Assembly (NCBI GenBank): GCA_963667535.2
Contig: CAXXDU010000002.1
Coordinates: forward strand, 1,798,001-1,862,000
Direction of reading: 5' to 3'
DNA: 64,000 bases
DNA from: UBA5614 sp963667535
Lineage (GTDB): Bacteria; Cloacimonadota; Cloacimonadia; Cloacimonadales; Cloacimonadaceae
Position 1 is the stretch's first letter, and every line of letters begins with the position of its first letter. This document shows, one piece after another, positions 18,501 to 26,871 of the stretch. The position numbers and the translations under genes are program-made. Under the pieces are notes generated by a model that saw only the letters and a program-made list of their open reading frames with translations, did no database searches and was not told the DNA's origin.

Positions 18501-20975
18501 TGGTCAAACTGCCCGCTTCCGGGTTATGGCGGACCGAGTCCTCTGATAGCACCGTTCTGGGATGATTTAGTTACAGGCAGCGGTGGAGTCTATAAATGGT
18601 ATGATTCAATTAATCATAAATACATAATTGAATGGTATAATATGAAGAACGGTCACGATCAAACATCTATAGAGACCTTCCAGGTAATTCTGTTTGACCC
18701 TGTGTATTATCCAACCAGTCTGGGTGATGGTCCTATCAAGATACAATACAGCACATTTAACAATGTTGACGATGTTTGGGCACCTACCGACCTTGGCTCA
18801 GTATCAGGTAGTGGTAATTACTCTACCATCGGTATTCAGAATGCGAACCAGAGCACAGGTCTGCAGTATTCATTTAATAATTTGTATCCGACGGCAGCCG
18901 CGCCGTTGGGCAATCAGAAAGCTTTGTACATCACCAATGTACCTGTTTATCATTACACCCCGCATTTGATGTATGACAGTTCTGTCGTACTGGATAATAA
19001 CAACAATGTAGTAGAACCGGGCGAGACAGTTGACCTGAATATTGATCTGATTAATATAGGCGAACAGACAGCGACTGGTATAAGTGCTGTCTTGTCATCA
19101 ACCGATCCTTATGTGACGATGGTTAGTGACACATCCTCCTATACTCCGATAGCCCAGGAAACGACAGGAGCAAATATCTATCCTTTCAGATTCACCGTAT
19201 CTAATACCTGTCCGGATCAGCATATCATACCATTTACGATAAGCATCAGTACCGAGACCAACAACTGGCTGCGCACGTTTAATGTGCAGGTGGAGAAATC
19301 CAGTTTAACCTATTATTCATATCTGATCAACGATACTTCAGGTAATAACAATGGTGTTGCCGATCCCGGAGAAACAGTAACCATGATTATCAATGCCCGT
19401 AACAAATCTTTGGTAGATGCCTATGATTTATCTGGAATGCTGACTTCGAGCTATGTGGGAGTGACAATCAGTAATCCCATCATAGTTAAGTCTATGCTAT
19501 CACCTGATGACATCATCCAGTTTGCCTATCATGTATCACTGGACCCAACGATTACCAGCGGTGCCAATGTACCGTTTACCTTCAATCTGATTTCCAGTAA
19601 TGCACCTACAGTAAACCAGACTATTTCAGTTCCCTGTGGAACGAGTGGCATGATCCTGGATTTTGAATCAACCAATGGTAATTTTGAATCAGTAACAGGT
19701 TGGCAATTTGGGACACCAACCCAGACAACACCTCATTCGGGGATGAACTTATGGAGCACGGGTTTATCAGGGCAATATCCCAATAATGCCATGCTTATCC
19801 TGAAGACACCGACCATAACCCTGGGAGAGAATGCCACTCTGTCATTCTGGCATATGATGTCCTGTCAAAACTACTATGATGGTGGTAATGTCAGCATCTC
19901 TAATAATGGTGGCGATACCTGGACATTATTGTATCCTGTCGCCGGCTATAACACATCACTTAACGTATATTCACTGGGAGAAGTCGGGTTTACCAATCAA
20001 GTAGCCTGGTCTCAGACGACCTTTAACTTAGGTCAGTATGCCAATAGTGATGTTATTATCCGCTGGAGATTTGGTTCCAGTGCATCAGTTCAGAGTAATG
20101 GCTGGTTTATAGATGATGTCATGATATCCGGTTACCATATCAATACCGGAGTAGTGACGGGTAATGTTACTCTTACATCCCCGACTAATCCTTCCGTGGT
20201 AAAGCTGATGGCGCAGAACAGGTTTGTAACCAATCCTGATTCCACCGGTGTTTATGCCATGTATCTCCCGGTCGGGACTTACGCAGTAACTGCAAGCCTG
20301 CCATACCATACAGCGCAGACTTCACCTTCCATCGTAATCAGTAATGAGCAGCAATTATATAATTTTAACTTCTCATTAGGCTATTTACCCACTCCGGGCA
20401 GCTTGCATCTGAGCGGACAAAGCGGGCAACCGGATGTAACAGCCACCTGGACAGCTCCCTTTGAACCTGTCTATGCAGTAACCGGTTACAATGTCTACCG
20501 CAGATATGGTGATCATCCTTATCAGCTTGCCGATCAAACGACAGAGACAACCTTTACCGAGACGCTTACTCTGGAAGGTACTTATATTTATTATATCCGT
20601 GCAATCTATGCAGAGGGAGAAGGTGCACCTTGCGATACCAGCAGTATAGCATTTCCATTTACGGTGGTGGCCAACGGAGACGAGCCTACACCGGTATTGG
20701 TTAATGCTTTGCATGCCAATTATCCCAATCCTTTCAATCCTACTACCACGATATCCTATTCTCTGGCAAAGTCAGGCGACGTAACACTGCGTGTGTATAA
20801 CACCAAGGGTCAGTTAGTCAGGATTCTGGATCAGGGTAATAAGAAAGCGGGTAACTATAGTGTTGCCTGGGATGGAAAGAACAGTAGTGGTAAGACAGTG
20901 TCATCCGGATTGTATTTCTTTAGAATGGATGCTGCCAATTACACCAATACCCGTAAAATGATGTTACTTAAATAG
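15507..20975 (+). CDS. Secreted gingipain-like (C25) multidomain protein, paralogue 1; catalytic residues replaced
   Basis: An 1822-residue exported protein. In order: signal peptide (1-24); C25-type propeptide-like region (about 45-225); C25 peptidase-like domain (about 232-575), with the 'DYIVLIGDVTG' and 'GHGDYPYTHLAG' segments and the final 'NHWCNLMGDPTM' strand; CARDB-like beta domains; a jelly-roll module around GWQFGTPTQTTPHSG; a carboxypeptidase-regulatory-like repeat; an FN3 domain (GYNVYRRYG); and a FlgD-like sorting domain (YPNPFNPTTTISY to the end). The gingipain catalytic His motif (YTGHG) reads YRGYAG with Tyr438, and the catalytic Cys motif reads TDATGNF with Asp464. It may be inactive as a C25 peptidase and act as an adhesin or scaffold (inference). 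AGGGG precedes the ATG. A 178-base spacer separates it from the next paralogue. Confidence 0.88.
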   Translation: MKKITILILLTLYVQVIAISLWAVNQSIAKPFAIGTKTASSMDIQFKVPDFEIEESVVAGVTYKKVKIDNAGYLMETGMPELPILTTTIAIPNHGQVRVELVDTHQKMIQHVIPYPSQDGDIEDTSRNLSLNQAFYQGTDVYPQEVIKCSEPQILRDFRLVTVQIQPFAWNATTHELIVRDQVDFRLNFTDTPGLNELEGPQVISSSFANIYESTILNFDDYRNAMVANTPPRYLMIYGAYTNQAFLTSLNDFVFWKKQKGADIRLVSTIVTGMSSSSIKNYIQNIYNDVNARPDYIVLIGDVTGSFSIPTFTEAWSGYSGHGDYPYTHLAGNDYLGDVFIGRISAESIALLDIIFSKVYAYEKNIDVNSAQWLNSMLLVGDTNPSGIGVQYTMKNIRDMSFVNNPDYTYYELYGDPSPSSMDAGINAGVGFFWYRGYAGMSGWNPGGSQVNGAKLPHSIMLTDATGNFAGGTGTTEAFIRQGTTDVPAGAVTAIGMETSQTSTMCNNALERGMGNGLFINNMRSMGEALLNGKLYLSQMYGQNHTSVANYSNHWCNLMGDPTMEVYCGIPGTFMTNAPASLAFGTNNLVLFLTDQNSVPVKEACVTVSQNSVIQARGYSDISGRVVLFLSPALSAGTAVVTVSKHNYKPLQQMISISDTGSMVSGMPMINDDMIGSSIGNGNLVANSGETLEISFSLLNVVSENFNNVTGYVTCLSPYIALVDSMIHFGNVDAGQTIYSFAPIITHVATGCPDNTLIRFDLHLTDASESMYELNVFITVTDAFMSFVAYQVNDGNNQVLDPSETAPFGITLKNNGTVPVNDLYGLLITQNSFVQVQDSIGFFGNILVGEQVMPTSDFYQLYGHSRLLPGMIIPMWLKLYNTAGFLQWLDFTLTVGAVTSTDPVGPDAYGYVIYDVTDVIYEDCPTYSWVGIAPAEGGQGTMIPFFDSTVDVDGDADGAISTIGVTLPFSFRFYGILYDQITVCSNGFIAMGMTSNGNWSNCPLPGYGGPSPLIAPFWDDLVTGSGGVYKWYDSINHKYIIEWYNMKNGHDQTSIETFQVILFDPVYYPTSLGDGPIKIQYSTFNNVDDVWAPTDLGSVSGSGNYSTIGIQNANQSTGLQYSFNNLYPTAAAPLGNQKALYITNVPVYHYTPHLMYDSSVVLDNNNNVVEPGETVDLNIDLINIGEQTATGISAVLSSTDPYVTMVSDTSSYTPIAQETTGANIYPFRFTVSNTCPDQHIIPFTISISTETNNWLRTFNVQVEKSSLTYYSYLINDTSGNNNGVADPGETVTMIINARNKSLVDAYDLSGMLTSSYVGVTISNPIIVKSMLSPDDIIQFAYHVSLDPTITSGANVPFTFNLISSNAPTVNQTISVPCGTSGMILDFESTNGNFESVTGWQFGTPTQTTPHSGMNLWSTGLSGQYPNNAMLILKTPTITLGENATLSFWHMMSCQNYYDGGNVSISNNGGDTWTLLYPVAGYNTSLNVYSLGEVGFTNQVAWSQTTFNLGQYANSDVIIRWRFGSSASVQSNGWFIDDVMISGYHINTGVVTGNVTLTSPTNPSVVKLMAQNRFVTNPDSTGVYAMYLPVGTYAVTASLPYHTAQTSPSIVISNEQQLYNFNFSLGYLPTPGSLHLSGQSGQPDVTATWTAPFEPVYAVTGYNVYRRYGDHPYQLADQTTETTFTETLTLEGTYIYYIRAIYAEGEGAPCDTSSIAFPFTVVANGDEPTPVLVNALHANYPNPFNPTTTISYSLAKSGDVTLRVYNTKGQLVRILDQGNKKAGNYSVAWDGKNSSGKTVSSGLYFFRMDAANYTNTRKMMLLK
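15571..16313 (+). repeat. Near-identical 5' tract shared by the two C25 paralogues, copy 1
   Basis: This 743-base tract is almost identical to 21218-21960, with only scattered single-base differences. It encodes the mature N-terminus and most of the propeptide-like region. Sequence identity drops sharply at its right edge, where the peptidase-like core begins, and also to its left in the signal peptide. Confidence 0.85.
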
Positions 20976-21040
20976 AACATAGTTTAACAGTCAATGAACG
21001 CCGGTTGAACAAACCAGCGTTTCTTTTTGTTAATAGCTTA
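18681..21040 (+). repeat. Near-identical 3' tract shared by the two C25 paralogues, copy 1
   Basis: This tract of about 2.36 kb matches 24331-26690 almost base for base, including synonymous positions. It runs past the stop codon through the terminator and ends about 10 bases beyond it. It covers the jelly-roll, FN3 and sorting domains. Confidence 0.9.
20997..21030 (+). terminator. Rho-independent terminator after C25 paralogue 1
   Basis: A stem AACGCCGGTT / AACCAGCGTT (one mismatch) with a 5-base loop is followed by TTCTTTTTG. The copy after paralogue 2 has the fully paired version of the same hairpin. Confidence 0.82.
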
Positions 21041-21153
21041 GCAATATTTAAAAAATTAATTGAGTATTACGCATTATCACAATGGAAAACTAAACGTCAG
21101 GAATAATAATTGCATATTAGGAACAACAAATCACTCATAGTTGAGGTTAGAAT

Positions 21154-24100
21154 ATGAAAAAGATTGCCATCTTAATCCTGTTAGCGGTATTTATGCAAAT
21201 GATTGCATTATCGTTATGGGCAGTAAATCAATCAATAGCAAAGCCTTTTGCTATTGGCACAAAAACAGCAAGATCGATGGATATTCAATTCAAAGTTCCT
21301 GATTTTGAAATTGAAGAATCAGTTGTAGCAGGCGTAACCTATAAAAAAGTTAAGATAGATAATGCCGGATACTTAATGGAAACAGGCATGCCTGAATTGC
21401 CAATCTTAACGACTACGATTGCTATACCCAATCACGGACAGGTCCGTGTAGAGCTAGTAGATACACACCAAAAGATGATTCAACATGTGATTCCTTATCC
21501 TTCACAAGATGGCGACATAGAAGATACATCCAGGAATTTGTCATTGAATCAGGCTTTTTATCAAGGTACGGATGTTTATCCACAGGAAGTAATTAAGTGC
21601 AGTGATCCACAAATCCTGAGAGACTTCAGATTAGTCACGGTTCAGATTCAACCTTTTGCCTGGAATGCGACAACGCATGAACTGATAGTGCGGGACCAGG
21701 TTGATTTCAGACTTAATTTTACAGATACACCGGGATTAAATGAATTAGAAGGTCCACAGGTAATCTCATCGAGTTTTGCTAATATTTATGAATCAACAAT
21801 CTTGAACTTCGAAGACTACCGAAATGCGATGGTGGCTAATACCCCTCCTCGCTATTTAATGATTTACGGGGCATATACCAATCAGGCATTTTTAACCAGT
21901 TTGAATGATTTTGTCTTCTGGAAGAAACAAAAAGGTGCAGATATAAGATTGGTCAGCACTGCCGTTACCGGTAATACCACTGCGGCTATTAAGACCTTTA
22001 TCCAGAATATCTATAATGATGTGAATGCACGCCCTGATTACGTAGTTTTGGTTGGAGATGTGACCGGTTCATTTTCAGTACCGACTTTTACTGAATCCTG
22101 GTCAGGTTTAAGCGGACATGGAGATTATCCTTACACGCATTTAGCCGGGACCGATTATTTAGGGGATGTCTTTATAGGCAGAATATCGGCAGAAAGTACA
22201 TCTCAATTAGACGTCATTCTATCCAAAACATATTATTATGAAAGAGATATCAATGTTCCCACAGCACAATGGCTGAACCGCATGTTACTGGTTGGAGATA
22301 ACAATCCTTCCGGTATGGGATTAACCTATGTTATGAAAAATATTAAGGATTTGGGTTGGCTATACAACCCTGATTATACTTATAATGAGCAATATGGAGA
22401 TCCATCTCCATCTTCAATGGATGCCGGGATTAATGCGGGAGTAGGATTTTTCTGGTATCGTGGTTGGATTGGCATGAGCAGTTGGAGTCCAAGTGGTTCC
22501 TTAATTAATGGAATTAAAACTCCCCATAGCATAATTGTTACCTGTGGTACTGGTAATTTTGCTTCTGGTGAAGGGACGACTGAAACATTCGTACGTGGAT
22601 TAGGTACAGCAGCAGTTCCAGCCGGAGCAGTTACCGCTATCGGTATGGAAACAGCACATACAAATCCCATGTGTAATAACATGCTGGAAAGAGGCATGGC
22701 TGAGGGTATTTTTGTACATAATATGCGCTCTATGGGTGAATCATTATTGAATGGTAAACTGCTTTTAAGCCTTGTGAATGGACAAAACCACGCCAGCGTA
22801 GCAAATTATTCAAATCACTGGTGTAATCTGATTGGAGATCCCACCATGGAAGTGTATTGTGGGATACCCGGCACATTCACGACCAATGCTCCAACCTTGC
22901 TGGCACTTGGAACCAATAACCTTGAGTTATTTGTGACAGACCAGAGTTCAGTTCCGGTCAAGGACGCCTGTGTAACTATAAGCCAAAATAATGTTATCAT
23001 GGCCAGAGGCTATTCTGACATAAGTGGCAGGACAGTGCTATTTCTTAGTTCAGTTCTGAATGCCGGTGCAGCAGTAGTTACAATATCCAAGCATAATTAT
23101 AAACCGCTTCAACAGATGATAGGTATCAATGGTACAGGTTCTTTAGTAGCCGGTATATCAATGATAGATGATGATACTGTGGGCAGTTCTATAGGTAATG
23201 GTAACTTTGCTGCCAACAGTGGGGAGACACTGGAGGTTCTATTTTCCTTGAGGAATACGACAACCAGTGTAATCAATGAAGTTACAGGAGACGTAACTTG
23301 CACCAGTTCATATGTAACTTTAAGCAATAACACAATGAATTTTTCCAATATAGAACCCGGAGCTTCGAATTATTCCTTGCTTCCTGTATTGGTACATATA
23401 GCACCTGATTGTCCGAATAATACGGTCATCAGGTTTAACCTGCATCTGACTGATAGTGCTACCGTGGCTTATGAGATACCGAATTTTATCACCGTAACAG
23501 ATGCGTTTATGTCTTTTGTTGCATATCAGGTGAACGATGGTAATAATCAGGTTCTGGATCCAAGTGAGACAGCACCGTTTGGTATAACTCTGAAGAATAA
23601 TGGTACTGTTCCTGTAAATGATCTTTACGGTTTGCTAATCACCCAAAATGACCTTGTGCAGGTTCAGGATAATTTGGGTTATTTCGGGAATGCATTAGTA
23701 GGAGCACAGATTACATCAATAGTAGATTTATATCAGCTTGTGGGCAGAGCACAAATGCTTCCCGGCATGTTAATACCAATGCGGCTGAAGCTCTATAATG
23801 CAGCCGGATTTCTGCAATGGTTAGATTTTACACTGACAGTCGGAGCGGTAACATCTAATGACCCGGTCGGACCCGATGCTTATGGCTATGTCATCTATGA
23901 TGTTACTGATGTTATTTACGAAGATTGTCCGACCTATAGCTGGATAGGAATTGCCCCTGCAGAAGGTGGACAAGGTACTCTAATACCTTTCTCTGACACC
24001 ACTGTTGATGGTGAGGGTGATAATGTTGGTGCTATATCAACAATTGGAGTAACATTACCTTTCGCGTTTCAATTCTATGGCATACCTTACGACCAGATAA

Positions 24101-26625
24101 CAGTATGCTCCAATGGTTTTATCGCTATGGGAGCAACAGAAAATGCAAATTGGGCTAATTGTCCGCTACCCGGACTAGGAGGACCAAGTCCTCTGATAGC
24201 ACCGTTCTGGGATGATTTAGTTACAGGCAGCGGTGGAGTCTATAAATGGTATGATTCAATTAATCATAAATACATAATTGAATGGTATAATATGAAGAAT
24301 GGTCACGAGCAATCATCCATTGAAACCTTCCAGGTAATTCTGTTTGACCCTGTGTATTATCCAACCAGTCTGGGTGATGGTCCTATCAAGATACAATACA
24401 GCACATTTAACAATGTTGACGATGTTTGGGCACCTACCGACCTTGGCTCAGTATCAGGTAGTGGTAATTACTCTACCATCGGTATTCAGAATGCGAACCA
24501 GAGCACAGGTCTGCAGTATTCATTTAATAATTTGTATCCGACGGCAGCCGCGCCGTTGGGCAATCAGAAAGCTTTGTACATCACCAATGTACCTGTTTAT
24601 CATTACACCCCGCATTTGATGTATGACAGTTCTGTCGTACTGGATAATAACAACAATGTAGTAGAACCGGGCGAGACAGTTGACCTGAATATTGATCTGA
24701 TTAATATAGGCGAACAGACAGCGACTGGTATAAGTGCTGTCTTGTCATCAACCGATCCTTATGTGACGATGGTTAGTGACACATCCTCCTATACTCCGAT
24801 AGCCCAGGAAACGACAGGAGCAAATATCTATCCTTTCAGATTCACCGTATCTAATACCTGTCCGGATCAGCATATCATACCATTTACGATAAGCATCAGT
24901 ACCGAGACCAACAACTGGCTGCGCACGTTTAATGTGCAGGTGGAGAAATCCAGTTTAACCTATTATTCATATCTGATCAACGATACTTCAGGTAATAACA
25001 ATGGTGTTGCCGATCCCGGAGAAACAGTAACCATGATTATCAATGCCCGTAACAAATCTTTGGTAGATGCCTATGATTTATCTGGAATGCTGACTTCGAG
25101 CTATGTGGGAGTGACAATCAGTAATCCCATCATAGTTAAGTCTATGCTATCACCTGATGACATCATCCAGTTTGCCTATCATGTATCACTGGACCCAACG
25201 ATTACCAGCGGTGCCAATGTACCGTTTACCTTCAATCTGATTTCCAGTAATGCACCTACAGTAAACCAGACTATTTCAGTTCCCTGTGGAACGAGTGGCA
25301 TGATCCTGGATTTTGAATCAACCAATGGTAATTTTGAATCAGTAACAGGTTGGCAATTTGGGACACCAACCCAGACAACACCTCATTCGGGGATGAACTT
25401 ATGGAGCACGGGTTTATCAGGGCAATATCCCAATAATGCCATGCTTATCCTGAAGACACCGACCATAACCCTGGGAGAGAATGCCACTCTGTCATTCTGG
25501 CATATGATGTCCTGTCAAAACTACTATGATGGTGGTAATGTCAGCATCTCTAATAATGGTGGCGATACCTGGACATTATTGTATCCTGTCGCCGGCTATA
25601 ACACATCACTTAACGTATATTCACTGGGAGAAGTCGGGTTTACCAATCAGGTAGCCTGGTCTCAGACGACCTTTAACTTAGGTCAGTATGCCAATAGTGA
25701 TGTTATTATCCGCTGGAGATTTGGTTCCAATGCATCAGTTCAGAGTAATGGCTGGTTTATAGATGATGTAATGATATCCGGTTACCACATCAATACCGGA
25801 GTAGTGACGGGTAATGTTACTCTTACTTCCCCGACTAATCCTTCCGTGGTAAAGCTGATGGCGCAGAACAGGTTTGTAACCAATCCTGATTCCACCGGTG
25901 TTTATGCCATGTATCTCCCGGTCGGGACTTACGCAGTAACTGCAAGCCTGCCATACCATACAGCGCAGACTTCACCTTCCATCGTAATCAGTAATGAGCA
26001 GCAATTATATAATTTTAACTTCTCATTAGGCTATTTACCCACTCCGGGCAGCTTGCATCTGAGCGGACAAAGCGGGCAACCGGATGTAACAGCCACCTGG
26101 ACAGCTCCCTTCGAACCTGTCTATGCAGTAACCGGTTACAATGTCTACCGCAGATATGGTGATCATCCTTATCAGCTTGCCGGTCAAACGGCAGAGACAA
26201 CCTTTACCGAGACGCTTACTCTGGAAGGTACTTATATTTATTATATCCGTGCAATCTATGCAGAGGGAGAAGGTGCACCTTGCGATACCAGCAGTATAGC
26301 ATTTCCATTTACGGTGGTGGCCAACGGAGACGAGCCTACACCGGTATTGGTTAATGCTTTGCATGCCAATTATCCCAATCCGTTCAATCCTACTACCACG
26401 ATATCCTATTCTCTGGCAAAGTCAGGCGACGTAACACTGCGTGTATATAACACCAAGGGTCAGTTAGTCAGGATTCTGGATCAGGGTAATAAGAAAGCGG
26501 GTAACTATAGTGTTGCCTGGGATGGAAAGAACAGTAGTGGTAAGACAGTGTCATCCGGATTGTATTTCTTTAGAATGGATGCTGCCAATTACACCAATAC
26601 CCGTAAAATGATGTTACTTAAATAG
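21154..26625 (+). CDS. Secreted gingipain-like (C25) multidomain protein, paralogue 2; Cys kept, His replaced
   Basis: An 1823-residue tandem paralogue with the same domain order as its neighbour: signal peptide, propeptide-like region, C25 core, CARDB-like domains, jelly-roll, regulatory-like, FN3 and FlgD-like sorting domain. The region after the signal peptide and everything from about residue 1060 to the end are nearly identical to paralogue 1; the core between is clearly diverged. The putative catalytic cysteine is present (Cys464 in TCGTGNF, aligned with gingipain ACVNGDF). The histidine motif reads YRGWIG, with Trp438 in place of His. Either another residue serves as base or the protein is not a conventional C25 peptidase. 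The start follows GAGG by about 7 bases. The role is probably surface-associated, linked to protein breakdown or adhesion (inference). Confidence 0.88.
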   Translation: MKKIAILILLAVFMQMIALSLWAVNQSIAKPFAIGTKTARSMDIQFKVPDFEIEESVVAGVTYKKVKIDNAGYLMETGMPELPILTTTIAIPNHGQVRVELVDTHQKMIQHVIPYPSQDGDIEDTSRNLSLNQAFYQGTDVYPQEVIKCSDPQILRDFRLVTVQIQPFAWNATTHELIVRDQVDFRLNFTDTPGLNELEGPQVISSSFANIYESTILNFEDYRNAMVANTPPRYLMIYGAYTNQAFLTSLNDFVFWKKQKGADIRLVSTAVTGNTTAAIKTFIQNIYNDVNARPDYVVLVGDVTGSFSVPTFTESWSGLSGHGDYPYTHLAGTDYLGDVFIGRISAESTSQLDVILSKTYYYERDINVPTAQWLNRMLLVGDNNPSGMGLTYVMKNIKDLGWLYNPDYTYNEQYGDPSPSSMDAGINAGVGFFWYRGWIGMSSWSPSGSLINGIKTPHSIIVTCGTGNFASGEGTTETFVRGLGTAAVPAGAVTAIGMETAHTNPMCNNMLERGMAEGIFVHNMRSMGESLLNGKLLLSLVNGQNHASVANYSNHWCNLIGDPTMEVYCGIPGTFTTNAPTLLALGTNNLELFVTDQSSVPVKDACVTISQNNVIMARGYSDISGRTVLFLSSVLNAGAAVVTISKHNYKPLQQMIGINGTGSLVAGISMIDDDTVGSSIGNGNFAANSGETLEVLFSLRNTTTSVINEVTGDVTCTSSYVTLSNNTMNFSNIEPGASNYSLLPVLVHIAPDCPNNTVIRFNLHLTDSATVAYEIPNFITVTDAFMSFVAYQVNDGNNQVLDPSETAPFGITLKNNGTVPVNDLYGLLITQNDLVQVQDNLGYFGNALVGAQITSIVDLYQLVGRAQMLPGMLIPMRLKLYNAAGFLQWLDFTLTVGAVTSNDPVGPDAYGYVIYDVTDVIYEDCPTYSWIGIAPAEGGQGTLIPFSDTTVDGEGDNVGAISTIGVTLPFAFQFYGIPYDQITVCSNGFIAMGATENANWANCPLPGLGGPSPLIAPFWDDLVTGSGGVYKWYDSINHKYIIEWYNMKNGHEQSSIETFQVILFDPVYYPTSLGDGPIKIQYSTFNNVDDVWAPTDLGSVSGSGNYSTIGIQNANQSTGLQYSFNNLYPTAAAPLGNQKALYITNVPVYHYTPHLMYDSSVVLDNNNNVVEPGETVDLNIDLINIGEQTATGISAVLSSTDPYVTMVSDTSSYTPIAQETTGANIYPFRFTVSNTCPDQHIIPFTISISTETNNWLRTFNVQVEKSSLTYYSYLINDTSGNNNGVADPGETVTMIINARNKSLVDAYDLSGMLTSSYVGVTISNPIIVKSMLSPDDIIQFAYHVSLDPTITSGANVPFTFNLISSNAPTVNQTISVPCGTSGMILDFESTNGNFESVTGWQFGTPTQTTPHSGMNLWSTGLSGQYPNNAMLILKTPTITLGENATLSFWHMMSCQNYYDGGNVSISNNGGDTWTLLYPVAGYNTSLNVYSLGEVGFTNQVAWSQTTFNLGQYANSDVIIRWRFGSNASVQSNGWFIDDVMISGYHINTGVVTGNVTLTSPTNPSVVKLMAQNRFVTNPDSTGVYAMYLPVGTYAVTASLPYHTAQTSPSIVISNEQQLYNFNFSLGYLPTPGSLHLSGQSGQPDVTATWTAPFEPVYAVTGYNVYRRYGDHPYQLAGQTAETTFTETLTLEGTYIYYIRAIYAEGEGAPCDTSSIAFPFTVVANGDEPTPVLVNALHANYPNPFNPTTTISYSLAKSGDVTLRVYNTKGQLVRILDQGNKKAGNYSVAWDGKNSSGKTVSSGLYFFRMDAANYTNTRKMMLLK
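21218..21960 (+). repeat. Near-identical 5' tract shared by the two C25 paralogues, copy 2
   Basis: This is the partner of 15571-16313, at a constant offset of 5647 bases. Differences are isolated single substitutions, mostly silent. Confidence 0.85.
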
Positions 26626-26690
26626 AACATAGTTTAACAATCAATGAACGCCGGTTGAACAAACCGGCGTTTCTTTTTGTTAATGGCTTA
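24331..26690 (+). repeat. Near-identical 3' tract shared by the two C25 paralogues, copy 2
   Basis: This is the partner of 18681-21040, at a constant offset of 5650 bases. Homology ends shortly after the terminator, where the two downstream sequences become unrelated. Confidence 0.9.
26647..26680 (+). terminator. Rho-independent terminator after C25 paralogue 2
   Basis: A perfect 10-bp stem AACGCCGGTT / AACCGGCGTT with a 5-base loop is followed by TTCTTTTTG. Confidence 0.88.
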
Positions 26691-26804
26691 ACACTCTATT
26701 GATTTGTAATTTACAAGCTTTTCAAGCACTGATCGTTCATAGGCAAAATATTATTATCATTCAGAACTATTTACATGCATCAACTATTGATGAGCGATAT
26801 ATGC

Positions 26805-26832
26805 TTGACAAGATGAAACAATACTATATTGT
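26805..26832 (+). promoter_or_regulatory. Predicted promoter of the C10-like protease gene
   Basis: TTGACA (26805-26810), a 16-base spacer, then TATTGT (26827-26832). A likely start lies about 33 bases before the ATG at 26872, which has GGGAGGA upstream. Confidence 0.5.
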
Positions 26833-26871
26833 TATTCTAAGAGATTAACTTATTAACGGGAGGATACTTAT

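Noticed and set aside
18694..24619. Matching overlapping frames (18694-18969 and 24344-24619) within both C25 genes
   Set aside because: They lie inside the near-identical 3' tract in another frame. Their similarity simply reflects the duplication, and the long frames carry the real domains.
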